64,000 nucleotides of DNA from Nostoc sp. 'Lobaria pulmonaria (5183) cyanobiont' (GCF_002949795.1 NZ_CP026692.1:4882545-4946544); one strand, 5' to 3'. Positions 24,204 through 33,420 are shown, counted from the first letter of the stretch. Numbers and translations: made by a program. Notes: a model not told the origin generated them from the sequence alone.

Positions 24204-25274
24204 CTATTTACATGATGTTTCCAAAGTTTGCAAATTAGCTTTCATTGCCTTGAAATAATGCTGTGGATCTGTTTCGCCAGTTTCTAGAGAATCCAGAGTA
24301 CGCAAATTTAATTTCAAGTCTTTAGAGAGGCTGATCAGCAGTTTATTATCTACTCCTGGTTCGCTAAATAAAGCTTTAACTTTGTATTTTTTCACAGCGT
24401 TGACGGCATTTTGGACATCTGTTGGTGAAAGTTGATCTTCGGGAATTTGCACCACAGCAACTTGCTTGAGGTTATAGCGTTTGGCTAAATATGGAAATGC
24501 ATCATGAAAGGTAATAAAGGTGCAACTGGGATTTTTCTGCAAAGTCTGCTGAAATTCGCTGTTTAAACTTTCTAATTCTTTAATATAAGCTGTAGTATTT
24601 GCTTCGTAAGTAGCTTTGTTAGAAGGGTCGGCAGCAATTAATCCATCCCGAATATTTGTTACCTGCTGTTTTGCTAAAACTGGATCTAACCAAACGTGAG
24701 GATTACCCTGACTATGTTCGTGGTCTTTTTCATCTGGCGCCGTTTTCACGACAGGTGAAATTTCATTTAAGGGTTTAATACCTTTACTAGCATCAATTTC
24801 AGTTAATTTGGGATTTTGGGCATTTTTGACAGTACCTTCCAGAAATTCCTCCAAACCTAAACCATTTTTTACTAACACCTTAGCAGTAGCGATCGCTTTT
24901 ACATTTGCTGGTGTCGCTTGGTATTCATGTACCTCCGTACCAGGTGGCACTAGAATTTCTACATCTGCCACATCCCCAGCTACTGCCTTAGTAAACAAAT
25001 ATATCGGCAAAAATGTCGCTACTACTTTAGTTTTTCCAGACTGTGCCTGTGGGGTAGAAGCAGCTTCCTGTACTCGCGGCGACTGTTCGGAAGCTGTTCC
25101 CTGATTTGGATCCGATTGGCTACACCCAGTAGCCATCGACAATATTAGCAGAGCAATTATGGGTAAAATGCCGCTTCTTTGCCTACCTGTTCTAATTTCT
25201 CTGCAATTCACAATCACAATATTTCTCCTCCAAACGGATGTTTGCTTTACCTCTGTCATCATCGCTATTGACAA
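24204..25274 (-). CDS. znuA: Zinc-binding lipoprotein ZnuA (substrate-binding protein)
   Basis: The 356-residue cluster-9 substrate-binding protein has a signal region ILPIIALLILSMATGCSQ with a lipobox (TGC), so it is anchored on the periplasmic side. Metal ligands are visible: His in GTEVHEYQATP, His in NPHVWLDP, His in FITFHDAFPYL, and an acidic residue in FSEPGVDNK. A short His/acidic loop (DEKDHEHSQGNPH) precedes the second ligand and is typical of zinc-specific members. The long N-terminus before the signal suggests a later start, for example near the basic segment 20-30 residues in. It is the first gene of the znuACB operon, with a Fur-family-like operator about 25 bases upstream. Confidence 0.9.
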   Translation of the reverse strand: MSIAMMTEVKQTSVWRRNIVIVNCREIRTGRQRSGILPIIALLILSMATGCSQSDPNQGTASEQSPRVQEAASTPQAQSGKTKVVATFLPIYLFTKAVAGDVADVEILVPPGTEVHEYQATPANVKAIATAKVLVKNGLGLEEFLEGTVKNAQNPKLTEIDASKGIKPLNEISPVVKTAPDEKDHEHSQGNPHVWLDPVLAKQQVTNIRDGLIAADPSNKATYEANTTAYIKELESLNSEFQQTLQKNPSCTFITFHDAFPYLAKRYNLKQVAVVQIPEDQLSPTDVQNAVNAVKKYKVKALFSEPGVDNKLLISLSKDLKLNLRTLDSLETGETDPQHYFKAMKANLQTLETSCK

Positions 25275-25298
25275 TGGGAAATATTCTAAATTTTATAC

Positions 25299-25320
25299 TA
25301 TAATAATTCTCATTCTCATT
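25299..25320. promoter_or_regulatory. Fur/Zur-like operator between znuA and the porin gene
   Basis: The minus strand reads AATGAGAATGAGAATTATTA, an array of NATNAT-like hexamers close to the AAT-rich dyads bound by cyanobacterial Fur-family repressors (Zur or Fur). It lies about 25 bases upstream of znuA and about 230 upstream of the divergent porin gene, so it could control both. Assignment to Zur rests on the target genes. Confidence 0.5.
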
Positions 25321-25551
25321 TCTAGCACATAATATCATTCTGGGTTTGCTGCGTAATGAGTAACAACAAAACTTTTTCAGAAGGTACAGCCCTCTGCAAT
25401 TTAGTTTTCCCTGAATAATTAAGATTTCTTAACTTTTTTTGTTAAAAAGGTTGCTGAGTTCTGATAAGATTACTGACAAATATTTTCATGAAACACACGT
25501 TTAAAAAAAATGTGGTTTGGGTGTGAATTGGAGATCGGTGTGAGGAGAAAA

Positions 25552-27174
25552 ATGCAAAAATTCTGTAAATATCTGCTAGTTAGTCCAGCAATCTGCGGTG
25601 TAATGCTATTTGTGAATACTGCTACATTTGCAGGTGAAATATCCAACACGTCTGAAATCAATCAACCACAAGTTTTAGCTAATCCAGACACAAAAGCTAA
25701 GAACATAGCGCCAGATCAGACAATGGCGCAAGTTACCTCTGTGTCTCAATTTTCGGATGTACAACCAACTGACTGGGCATTCCAAGCATTGCAGTCCTTA
25801 GTTGAGCGCTATGGCTGCATTGCAGGATACCCAAATAGCACTTATCGCGGTAATCGGGCATTAACGCGATATGAGTTTGCTGCTGGTTTGAATGCTTGTC
25901 TCGATCGCGTTAACGAACTTATTGCTACAGCCACTGGCGATTTAGTTAACAAACAAGATTTAGCCACATTACAAAAGCTGCAAGAAGATTTTTCCGCAGA
26001 ACTGGCGACACTCCGAGGTCGTGTGGATGCAGTAGAAGTACGCAGTGCTGAATTGGAGGCGAATCGGTTTTCAACCACAACCAAACTGCAAGGAGAAGTT
26101 GTCGCAGTCGTCAGCGATGTTTTGTCAGGAAATACAGTTAACGGTGCGGAAATTACAGATGAGAATACAACTTTAGGGTTACGGGCGCGGATAGAATTGG
26201 TGACCAGCTTTACAGGAAAAGATACGCTGTTCACCAGAATCCAGGCTGATAATATTCTCAGCCCTAACATTGGTACACCAGAGGGTAACTTATTCTTTGC
26301 TGGCGAGGATGGTACTACTAATGCTTTTATAGATGCCTTGTATTACAAATTCCCTCTGGGTGAAAAAACACAGGTTACTGCTCTTGCCAACGCAGCGGCA
26401 GCAGATGATATTACCAGTACTGTCAATCTCTTTGATGGTGATGGCTCCTTTGGTGCTTTGTCCACCTTTGGTACACGCAACCCAATTTATGGCCAGATAA
26501 ATGGCGCGGGGTTGGCAGTAACGCATGAGTTCAGTGATAAATTGGCACTGAGTCTAGGGTATTTGAGTGGTACAGCTAATGACCCTACGCCCAATAATGG
26601 TTTGTTTAATGGTTCTTACGGGGCGTTGGCGCAGCTAACGGTTAAACCAAGCGATCGCATTTCTATCGGTTTAACTTACATCAATTCCTACAACCAACCA
26701 CTACTCACAGGTAGTAATGCCGCCACTTTCCAGGATATAGCAGCTATCCAGGGTTTACCAGAAGAGCAAGTAGGATTTTCCAGTAATTCTTACGGTGTCG
26801 AAGCATCAATTGGCATCACTGATAACATTGTCTTGGGTGGTTGGGCTGGATACACCAACAGCCAAAGCTTAAGAGGAACCCGTGGAGATGTTGATATTTG
26901 GAACTATGCTGTCACTCTTGGCTTCCCTGACCTCGGTAAAAAAGGTAACTTAGCAGGTATCATTGCTGGTATGGAGCCGAAAGTGACAAGTTCTAATATT
27001 GCAGGGTTGGATAGCGATCCTGATACATCCTATCATCTTGAGGCTTTCTATCAGTATAAGCTGAGTGACAATATCACCATTACTCCTGGAGTTATCTGGT
27101 TAACATCTCCAGATCACAACGACACTAATGATGATGTTGTTATTGGTGCATTGAGAACCACATTCAGTTTCTAA
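25552..27174 (+). CDS. SLH-domain / OprB-type outer-membrane porin
   Basis: The protein is about 540 residues. A signal peptide (MQKFCKYLLVSPAICG, ending TATFA) precedes one SLH domain (VSQFSDVQPTDWAFQALQSL, RGNRALTRYEFAAGLN) that binds peptidoglycan-linked polymer. A coiled-coil stretch (LATLQKLQEDFSAELATLRG) leads into a C-terminal beta-barrel of the carbohydrate-selective/iron-uptake porin family ending in Phe (RTTFSF). I place the start at 25552, not 25510, because GAGGAG lies 5 bases upstream. It is divergent from znuA and may be zinc-regulated; porins under Zur are known in Anabaena. A strong terminator follows. Confidence 0.88.
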   Translation: MQKFCKYLLVSPAICGVMLFVNTATFAGEISNTSEINQPQVLANPDTKAKNIAPDQTMAQVTSVSQFSDVQPTDWAFQALQSLVERYGCIAGYPNSTYRGNRALTRYEFAAGLNACLDRVNELIATATGDLVNKQDLATLQKLQEDFSAELATLRGRVDAVEVRSAELEANRFSTTTKLQGEVVAVVSDVLSGNTVNGAEITDENTTLGLRARIELVTSFTGKDTLFTRIQADNILSPNIGTPEGNLFFAGEDGTTNAFIDALYYKFPLGEKTQVTALANAAAADDITSTVNLFDGDGSFGALSTFGTRNPIYGQINGAGLAVTHEFSDKLALSLGYLSGTANDPTPNNGLFNGSYGALAQLTVKPSDRISIGLTYINSYNQPLLTGSNAATFQDIAAIQGLPEEQVGFSSNSYGVEASIGITDNIVLGGWAGYTNSQSLRGTRGDVDIWNYAVTLGFPDLGKKGNLAGIIAGMEPKVTSSNIAGLDSDPDTSYHLEAFYQYKLSDNITITPGVIWLTSPDHNDTNDDVVIGALRTTFSF

Positions 27175-27188
27175 TTTTTTAAAATCTT

Positions 27189-27226
27189 AAAAGAAGACGC
27201 AAGGGATAAATTTGCGTCTTCTTTTT
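27189..27226 (+). terminator. Rho-independent terminator of the porin gene
   Basis: Fourteen-base perfect stem AAAAGAAGACGCAA (27189-27202) with its complement at 27212-27225, a 9-base loop, and a T-run at the 3' side. It begins 14 bases after the porin stop. Confidence 0.92.
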
Positions 27227-27335
27227 GTGTATAGCTTTAAAAATTAAACTCAGTATTTTACCGGACTTGGTATCTTAAAACAACGTCAGTTCGACGGTTA
27301 GGAAAGGTCAAAAAGGTTGCTAGATATGAATTTGC

Positions 27336-27965
27336 TCAACTGAACATCCACGCAGCTTCAAAAAAGTCGCGCTCACAAAACATCGCATAACGATAAGTTG
27401 AATGCACAACAGAATTGGTAGCGGCATAATTGTCAACCAAATTTTCTAATTGTTGTGTTAGTGCTTGAAAATCTGTACTGCTATAAGTACGAATCCAATC
27501 TGCATATTGATGATTAGGAATACCGTTACAAGCCAATTTTTCTCCTAAAAAGGCATACAAACGCATACAGGGAGACATCGCCGCAGCAGTTAAACCCACA
27601 TCTTTGCTCCAAGCAGTTGCTAACAAAAAATCAGTATAGCGACGGGTGGCAGATGCAGGTTCTACAGAATGCAAATTGACTCCCCACTCAAAAGCATAGC
27701 CACTATGCAGCCGCAGTTCTTCTAAAACTCCACTAGCTAAATTATGAAATGTGGTGAAACCTAACCAGTCTGGTGCTTTAGCTGCGGCGATACTGTAGGC
27801 ACGCGCAAAAGCTTCTAAGAAAAAAGCATCTTGCCCTACGTAGTAAGCAAATTTAGCTCGCTCAAGAGTACCATCACCAATGCCTCGAACGAAAGGATGC
27901 TCTAGGCAAGCTTGGGCTAAGTCTTGATTTGCTGCCCATAATTCTTTAGATAAGTCATTTGTCAT
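27336..27965 (-). CDS. tenA: TenA-family aminopyrimidine aminohydrolase (thiaminase II)
   Basis: The 209-residue all-helical protein carries TenA features: HPFVRGIGDGTLERAKFAYY near the N-terminus, QDAFFLEAFARAYS, and the active-site cysteine in AAMSPCMRLYAFLG (about residue 133). The C-terminal Glu is in CERDFFEAAW. TenA salvages thiamine by hydrolysing aminopyrimidine breakdown products to HMP. The start lies within a GTCATTT heptad array, giving the N-terminus MTND, exactly as in znuC. There is no recognisable ribosome-binding site. It is transcribed toward the porin terminator and appears monocistronic. Confidence 0.9.
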   Translation of the reverse strand: MTNDLSKELWAANQDLAQACLEHPFVRGIGDGTLERAKFAYYVGQDAFFLEAFARAYSIAAAKAPDWLGFTTFHNLASGVLEELRLHSGYAFEWGVNLHSVEPASATRRYTDFLLATAWSKDVGLTAAAMSPCMRLYAFLGEKLACNGIPNHQYADWIRTYSSTDFQALTQQLENLVDNYAATNSVVHSTYRYAMFCERDFFEAAWMFS

Positions 27966-27988
27966 TTGTCATTTGTCATTTGTCATTT
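27954..27988. repeat. Tandem heptanucleotide array (GTCATTT)5 over the tenA start
   Basis: Five perfect GTCATTT units. The tenA initiation codon on the minus strand (ATGACAAATGAC) is made by two of these units. It is a sister of the array at the znuC start. Confidence 0.92.
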
Positions 27989-28001
27989 GTTATTATCCCC
28001 T

Positions 28002-28772
28002 TTAAAAAGGGAAGAACTGAAGCAAGACTGAGCCAATACTTCCCAAAAAGTCAAGGAAGTTGGGCTTACCAGTACTTACCTTTTCATTAATGGGCGTTTG
28101 CAGTTCTTTGATAAAAGCTTGGGCTGTTAGGGTTCCAGTACTGTTGCTTTGGGATGTAAAAAATTTTTCTGCAACTTGAGCATCTTGGAATGCACCTTGT
28201 CTATCTAGTATTTGGTAACGGGCGACACCACGAGCTAGATAAGCATCTGCATATTCTGGTTTAATTGCGATCGCTTGATTAAAATAACTGATTGCTTGCT
28301 GTTGGTTGCCTTTTTGCCCTTCTGCTACACCCAAAGCATAAAATTCTGCTGGTGAAGCAATTTGTGATGGTATACCAACTGCACCTTGAAAGTTAGTCCC
28401 ATTCAAGTAAGCGCCAGTCAGTTCTGCATTTGCTAAATAAGTATTTCTCAAATCAGCACCCGTCAAATTTGCCCCATTAAATTTAGCTTCGCTTAGGTTA
28501 ACGCCAAATAAACTCGCACCACTTAAGTTTGCACCCCGCAAATCTGCGCCGCTCAAGTTTGCGCGGCTGAGGTTAGCACCTGTGAGATTAGCACCGCTCA
28601 AATTGGCTCCAGATAAGTCAGCCATCACTAAACCTGCACTCGTCAAATCACAGTTTTGACATTGTTTCGTTGCTAATAACTGTTTAACATGTTCAGAATT
28701 TGCTGCTTGTACGGGTGTTGTCAAACTAATCGTGGTTAAAAATGCAACTGCGCTTAGAATTTGGCTTTTCAT
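28002..28772 (-). CDS. Exported pentapeptide-repeat and TPR protein
   Basis: The protein begins MKSQILSAVAFLTTISLTT with a signal peptide ending near VQAA. About 16 pentapeptide repeats of the A(D/N)LxX type follow (ADLSGANLSGANLTGANL and so on, about residues 50-125), which fold as a right-handed beta-helix. Two TPR-like helices come next (YALGVAEGQKGNQQQAISYF, YADAYLARGVARYQILD). The C-terminus ends in a hydrophobic LDFLGSIGSVLLQFFPF. It is likely periplasmic or thylakoid-lumenal. Similar fusions are abundant in cyanobacteria, mostly without function. The frame extends 10 codons upstream, but the signal peptide fits a start at 28772. Confidence 0.85.
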   Translation of the reverse strand: MKSQILSAVAFLTTISLTTPVQAANSEHVKQLLATKQCQNCDLTSAGLVMADLSGANLSGANLTGANLSRANLSGADLRGANLSGASLFGVNLSEAKFNGANLTGADLRNTYLANAELTGAYLNGTNFQGAVGIPSQIASPAEFYALGVAEGQKGNQQQAISYFNQAIAIKPEYADAYLARGVARYQILDRQGAFQDAQVAEKFFTSQSNSTGTLTAQAFIKELQTPINEKVSTGKPNFLDFLGSIGSVLLQFFPF

Positions 28773-29297
28773 ATTTATGTAATATTTTTGACTCAATAGC
28801 ACTATTAACTGAGATGGATTTATACCTCAGCATTATGATATGAGCAATCTCAACAATTTGCCCTCTGTAGTTGTCTATATCACTGATAAATTGGCGATAC
28901 CTTTCCTGTGGAAGGCTATGCTAAAGGATGATAGAAAAGTCGTCAAGCTATCAATTGAGCCGATATTAAGACTGATAACCTCAGCAAGAATGATCAATAA
29001 GCATCATTCGTCAAGAGAAATAATACACTCCACTATAAGCGAAACTAATGTCACCAAATTAAACTCACTGCAAAATATTGCTTCAAAAAAAGCAACTGTA
29101 ACATCCAGATAATTAGTATTTTTTGAAATCAAGTAAATTGTAGAGCAGTATCCAAGCCTAAAGCTTGCCCTGAGAACTAGATTAGTCATTGTCATCAGGG
29201 ATGCTCTGGTTCAGGAGCAAAATCATAGATTTGCTTTTGTATACCCTGATTTTAAATAAATATGAGACTATAGAAATATTAAGGCAGTCAGAAAAAC
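28773..29297. other. Intergenic, no convincing gene
   Basis: Contains promoter space for the pentapeptide gene and for hicA. A 90-codon plus-strand frame (28840-29112) is rich in Ser/Asn/Lys, has no domain character and no ribosome-binding site, and I do not call it. Confidence 0.5.
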
Positions 29298-29564
29298 GTG
29301 AGTCAGCAAGACAAACTCTTAGAAAAAATTCTCTCTGGGACTTCTGATACAGATATCCCTTTCGCCCAACTGTGGCAACTTTTATATACACTAGGCTTTG
29401 AAGAACGGATTCGTGGCGATCATCGTATTTTTGTCAAAGCCGATGTTGAGGAAATATTGAACCTGCAACATAAAAAAGGAAAAGCCAAAAGCTATCAAAT
29501 TAAACAAGTTCGGGCAGTGATTCTCAAATATAAGCTAGGAAGTAAAAATGATGTTTCGGTATGA
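29298..29564 (+). CDS. hicA: HicA-family mRNA interferase toxin
   Basis: The 88-residue protein starts at GTG. It has the small dsRBD-like HicA fold: LWQLLYTLGFEERIRGDHRI, where the GDHRIF segment carries the catalytic His, then FVKADVEEILNLQHKKGKAK and IKQVRAVILKYKLG. HicA toxins cleave mRNA and are neutralised by HicB. The partner gene overlaps its 3' end by 17 bases, so the pair is one operon. The gene is slightly longer than minimal HicA, with an N-terminal SQQDKLLEKILSGTSD helix seen in cyanobacterial members. Confidence 0.8.
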   Translation: MSQQDKLLEKILSGTSDTDIPFAQLWQLLYTLGFEERIRGDHRIFVKADVEEILNLQHKKGKAKSYQIKQVRAVILKYKLGSKNDVSV

Positions 29565-29760
29565 AATTATTCTCTATTGGAGTGAACTAGATCAAGCCTT
29601 TATTGCTGAAGTCCCAGAGTTATCAGGCTGTGCTGCTGACGGTGATACTTATCAAGAAGCCCTGCATAATGTAGAATTAGTTGTGCAGGAATGGATAGAA
29701 ACTGCTAAGGATTTGGGGCGTCCAGTTCCTGAACCTAGACTACGTTTGATGTACATTTAG
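29548..29760 (+). CDS. hicB: HicB-family antitoxin
   Basis: The 70-residue protein shows the HicB core: YEIILYWSELDQAFIAEVPE, GCAADGDTYQEALHNVELVV and WIETAKDLGRPVPEPR. It forms the partial RNase-H-like fold that blocks HicA. It lacks a C-terminal DNA-binding domain, as in the short HicB class. It overlaps hicA by 17 bases, with the order toxin then antitoxin usual for this family. Confidence 0.85.
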   Translation: MMFRYEIILYWSELDQAFIAEVPELSGCAADGDTYQEALHNVELVVQEWIETAKDLGRPVPEPRLRLMYI

Positions 29761-29896
29761 TTGATATACAAACCAAGTTAAACTGATTTTTTCGCATTAT
29801 TCAGAAATATTTAATACCATATTTAGATACGTATCAGAAAAATCTTCACTAAAAGACATAAAAAATTCTATTGACTGCCATTATCGTATTTAAGTT

Positions 29897-30226
29897 ATAG
29901 TGATTCTCATTTGAATGGGTACATGGCTAGGGACACGGCAATGCCCATTGGTGTCAACTTAACGTATAAGCTAGATTTGGCGAACTTTCCAGGTTTTACC
30001 CTCACCCCCAACCCCTCTCCCAATTTTGGGAGAGGGGAGCAAATTCTCTAGTTCTCCTTCTCCCAAGTTGGCAGAAGGGGTTAGGGGATGAGGGTAAAAC
30101 GTCCTCTCAAAGCAGATTTTTTCTTAAGTTAACACCAATGGGTAATGCCATGTCCCTACGAGTATCTGTATTCATCTGTGGTTAATTGTTTTTGTCTGTA
30201 CCTTACCCATGCGAGAACCACGGTAT
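29897..30226. mobile_element. MITE-like non-coding element with nested inverted repeats
   Basis: A 35-base arm at 29928-29962 (begins TAGGGACACGGCAATGCCCA) matches the inverted arm at 30124-30158 at 31 of 35 positions. Outside these are weaker ends, ATAGTGATTCTCAT at 29897 and an inverted GTGGTTCTCGC-type end at 30211-30226. Inside lie a perfect GC-rich palindrome (30012-30037, CCCCTCTCCC/GGGAGAGGGG) and a degenerate second copy. No transposase is coded. The structure fits a miniature inverted-repeat element. Confidence 0.6.
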
Positions 30227-30286
30227 AAGCCAAGGTTCTGTAAGTCCAGTATTTTGAAGATGACAGAGCAAGTCTAAGTGAAGAAC

Positions 30287-31348
30287 TTAGTTACTAGCAA
30301 CCTTACAAATCACCATAATATGTGATTTGTATTTGTTAGTAGTATAGTGAATAAGTTGTAGTCCAGAACGTTCTAGTTCTTGTAACAATTTAGGAATTTC
30401 ATACTTGTGATGTCGCCAAATAGTAATCTCTTCACCTTTAGAGATTTCAATATTTTTATCTATCCCCATCTGACTAAAATTTATAGTGTAATCATGACGT
30501 AATTTCAGATTAGCAACAATACTATCTGTTTTTAAATCGTACTTTCTTACCAGTTCGCAATCTTCAGATTTAATCCCGATCTTATTTTTAACCCATCTAT
30601 AGACTTCTTCTACATGGTACTTGCAGCCACCTCTAACTATTCCGTCCCATGTAGAGTTAGAACCAGTTTCGTTAGTAAATACTAAAAGATCATTTTTTCC
30701 CATGCTATCTCTAAAGTTTTTGAACACCTCCTCTCTATTTTGATGATTTCCAATGGTAACTCCTAAGTGCAAAAATATTTTTGCTGTGTCGTCAATTTCA
30801 AGGCTAGCTTGATTTTGGAATAAAATTTTGGGAACAGAACTACTTTCTATGTCAATTGTCAAGCTGATAAACTCGACTAGTGGAAACCATTTGATAAAAT
30901 TACTTTTGGATACATGAAGCAATTGTTCACTAATATCTAAAGCTATATATTTATTAATTTTTCCTAATTGATTTAGGTTAGAGATAAACTTTTTAACGGG
31001 ATAAGAATTACCTGCACCAACGTCTATAATATTTACTTTTTCACCAGTTTTAATATTGCCATTCAGATATTTAAAATTATCTTTTAAAAGGTCAATTTCT
31101 ACATTTGCTCTTCCATACCATCTCGAAATAACATATTTTCGGTAAAAATCATCCCAAATTTTTGCACCTCTCCCTTTATACGAATACTTGAGAGGAATTT
31201 CTCGGCTAACTTCTAATGCATGAATTATCCCTAAAACTTCTTCTTCAGAAAAAAGAGAGTAGAACTCAGAACTTGGCTTTGCTGTGCGACTGATAGCAGG
31301 TGAAATATTTAAGGGAAGTTGGGAATTGCTATGAAAATTTTGAGCCAT
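30287..31348 (-). CDS. EgtD-like (Methyltransf_33) SAM-dependent methyltransferase
   Basis: The protein is about 353 residues and begins MAQNFHSNSQLPLNIS. It has a class I methyltransferase core: VNIIDVGAGNSYPVKKF (SAM-binding GxG), KYIALDISEQLLHVS, KIFLHLGVTIGNHQNRE and DLLVFTNETGSNS. This is the histidine-specific methyltransferase family whose type member, EgtD, trimethylates histidine in ergothioneine synthesis. No egtB-type gene is nearby, so the substrate may differ. The frame extends to 31396, but the ATG at 31348, after AGAAGAAGAATA, gives the better start. It lies between a MITE-like element and a divergent ABC exporter. Confidence 0.8.
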   Translation of the reverse strand: MAQNFHSNSQLPLNISPAISRTAKPSSEFYSLFSEEEVLGIIHALEVSREIPLKYSYKGRGAKIWDDFYRKYVISRWYGRANVEIDLLKDNFKYLNGNIKTGEKVNIIDVGAGNSYPVKKFISNLNQLGKINKYIALDISEQLLHVSKSNFIKWFPLVEFISLTIDIESSSVPKILFQNQASLEIDDTAKIFLHLGVTIGNHQNREEVFKNFRDSMGKNDLLVFTNETGSNSTWDGIVRGGCKYHVEEVYRWVKNKIGIKSEDCELVRKYDLKTDSIVANLKLRHDYTINFSQMGIDKNIEISKGEEITIWRHHKYEIPKLLQELERSGLQLIHYTTNKYKSHIMVICKVASN

Positions 31349-31562
31349 TATTCTTCTTCTTTGATTTTCTTCAATCTTTAAATTGATTATCGGCAATACT
31401 TGCTAAAAATGTATTCTCCCATGCTACTGTCCCAAAACCTGGAATTCTCATCACAAAGAACAAGGCTGTTCTCTATCTCACATTCCCCACTCTCAAAGAA
31501 GAAATTGGTTTTTTACAATCAAAGTACGAGATAATTTTCCAAAGATACAGGGATGAATTGCA

Positions 31563-33341
31563 GTGGTTCAGCAACCAGAACTCCAGGAAACTTCGTTGAT
31601 AAAGTCAACCCAGCGCGTGCTAAGAAGTTTAAGCACTTATTGGTGGACTTCACTGGGAGCATTAGTCAGCCTGTTGCTGCTGACGATCGCCAACGCTATC
31701 ACTCCACAACTATTTCGGTGGGGAATTGATCAGGGTATCTCGCAAAAAAATCTCCAAATTGTGCTATATAGCGCCGCCTGGATGGTAGTTGCAGCGATCG
31801 CTCGTGGTGTATTTAATTTTGGACAAAGCTATTTAGCAGAAGCAGTGTCTCAGGGTGTTGCTTATGACCTGCGAAACAAAATTTTCAGCAAGATTCAAAA
31901 TCTCAGTTTCAGCTTTCATGACCAGGCGCAGACTTCCCAATTGCTAACCCGTGTCACCAGCGACATTGAGCAGATCCGTACTTTTATTGGCACTAGCTTA
32001 ATTCAGGTCGTCGGTTCAATTGTGACATTGGTGAGTATTTCAGTGGTTTTGCTGGTGATGAACTGGAAACTAGCACTGATTACGCTAACGGCAGTGCCCA
32101 TAGCTGCATGGTTGATGGCACAATTCGTTACTCGGAATAACAAAATTTTTCGGCAAGTACAAGAGCAACTGAGCGACCTCAATGCTGTATTGCAAGAGAA
32201 CTTGCTAGGAATCCGGGTGGTGAAAGCTTTTGTACGGGAGTCAACCGAAAGGTCGCGTTATACAACTCTGAATGATGGCCTAGTCAAGGCAAACTTGAAG
32301 ACGATTAGTGCGATCCGTGATACCTTCCCATTGATCTTTTTGGTGAGTAATTTGGTAACACTGGCAGTTTTCGCCTATGGGGGAGCGCAGGTGATTGGAA
32401 ATCGGTTCTCCATTGGCGAACTGGTGGCGTTTAACTCTTACCTAGCATTGATTCTCCAACCGATTTTGTTGATTGGATTTGCCGCACCCGCGATCGCTCA
32501 AGCAGCTGCTTCTGCGGAACGAGTTTATGAAGTTGTGGATGCAGAGGTAGAAATTCGCGATCGCCCTGGTGCTGTCCCATTTGACACCTGCGGTGGTAGA
32601 ATTACCTTTGAAAATGTTTCTTTTCGCTATCCAGGAGCGACAATCGAAACTCTTAAAGAAGTATCCTTTGAAACCAAGCCCAACGAGCTAATCGCCGTTC
32701 TCGGCATGACTGGTTCGGGAAAAAGCACAATTATGAACCTGATTCCCCGCTTTTACGATGTCACAAAGGGAGCAGTTCGCATTGACGGACGAGATATAAC
32801 AGGTTTCACACTCAAAAGCCTCAGATCGCGTATTGGCATTGTATTTCAAGAAACAACCCTCTTCTCTGGCACAATCCGCGAAAATATTGCCTATGCAAAA
32901 CCTGATGCCACCTTAGAACAGGTGATTAAGGTTGCCAAAACTGCCCAAATACACGATTTTATTAGCGGTCTACCCAATGGCTACGAGACGATTGTGGGTG
33001 AACGGGGTGTGGGCTTATCTGGTGGACAAAAACAACGAATTGCGATCGCTCGTACCTTACTAACCGATTACAGCATTCTGATTTTGGACGATAGTACCTC
33101 GGCTGTAGATGCCAAAACCGCTGCCCAAATTCAAGCCGAACTAGATGGCTTAATGCGCCAAAAAGCTTGTACAACCTTTGTAGTGGCTCAACGCATTAGC
33201 ACCATCCAGAATGCCGATCGGATTTTTCTCATGGATAAAGGACAATTGGTAGCACAAGGTACTCACGAGGAATTGATGCAAACCAGCCCCCTCTACGGTG
33301 TGATTTTAGAATCTCAGGTAAAACCAAAGGAGAAAAAATGA
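31563..33341 (+). CDS. ABC exporter half-transporter with non-canonical Walker B
   Basis: The 592-residue protein has six membrane helices (about residues 25-310) fused to an ATPase domain. Walker A is GMTGSGKSTIM (about 381), the signature LSGGQKQRIAIA, and Walker B ILILDDSTSAVD, where Asp replaces the catalytic Glu. The switch His is replaced: FVVAQRIST has Gln where His is normal. Such degeneracy marks the non-catalytic half of heterodimeric exporters such as TM287/288 and BmrCD. The start codon is GTG. The partner gene begins 79 bases downstream on the same strand. Substrate (lipid, drug or peptide) is unknown. Confidence 0.9.
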   Translation: MVQQPELQETSLIKSTQRVLRSLSTYWWTSLGALVSLLLLTIANAITPQLFRWGIDQGISQKNLQIVLYSAAWMVVAAIARGVFNFGQSYLAEAVSQGVAYDLRNKIFSKIQNLSFSFHDQAQTSQLLTRVTSDIEQIRTFIGTSLIQVVGSIVTLVSISVVLLVMNWKLALITLTAVPIAAWLMAQFVTRNNKIFRQVQEQLSDLNAVLQENLLGIRVVKAFVRESTERSRYTTLNDGLVKANLKTISAIRDTFPLIFLVSNLVTLAVFAYGGAQVIGNRFSIGELVAFNSYLALILQPILLIGFAAPAIAQAAASAERVYEVVDAEVEIRDRPGAVPFDTCGGRITFENVSFRYPGATIETLKEVSFETKPNELIAVLGMTGSGKSTIMNLIPRFYDVTKGAVRIDGRDITGFTLKSLRSRIGIVFQETTLFSGTIRENIAYAKPDATLEQVIKVAKTAQIHDFISGLPNGYETIVGERGVGLSGGQKQRIAIARTLLTDYSILILDDSTSAVDAKTAAQIQAELDGLMRQKACTTFVVAQRISTIQNADRIFLMDKGQLVAQGTHEELMQTSPLYGVILESQVKPKEKK

Positions 33342-33420
33342 TCTCCAATTAACATAATTAATTTTGCTTACAGCCTTGTAATAAAGACTTTTAATCCCAA
33401 ATCTAAAATCCAAAATTTGT

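Noticed and set aside
28840..29112. 90-codon plus-strand frame
   Set aside because: No homology-like motif, low-complexity composition and no start signal.
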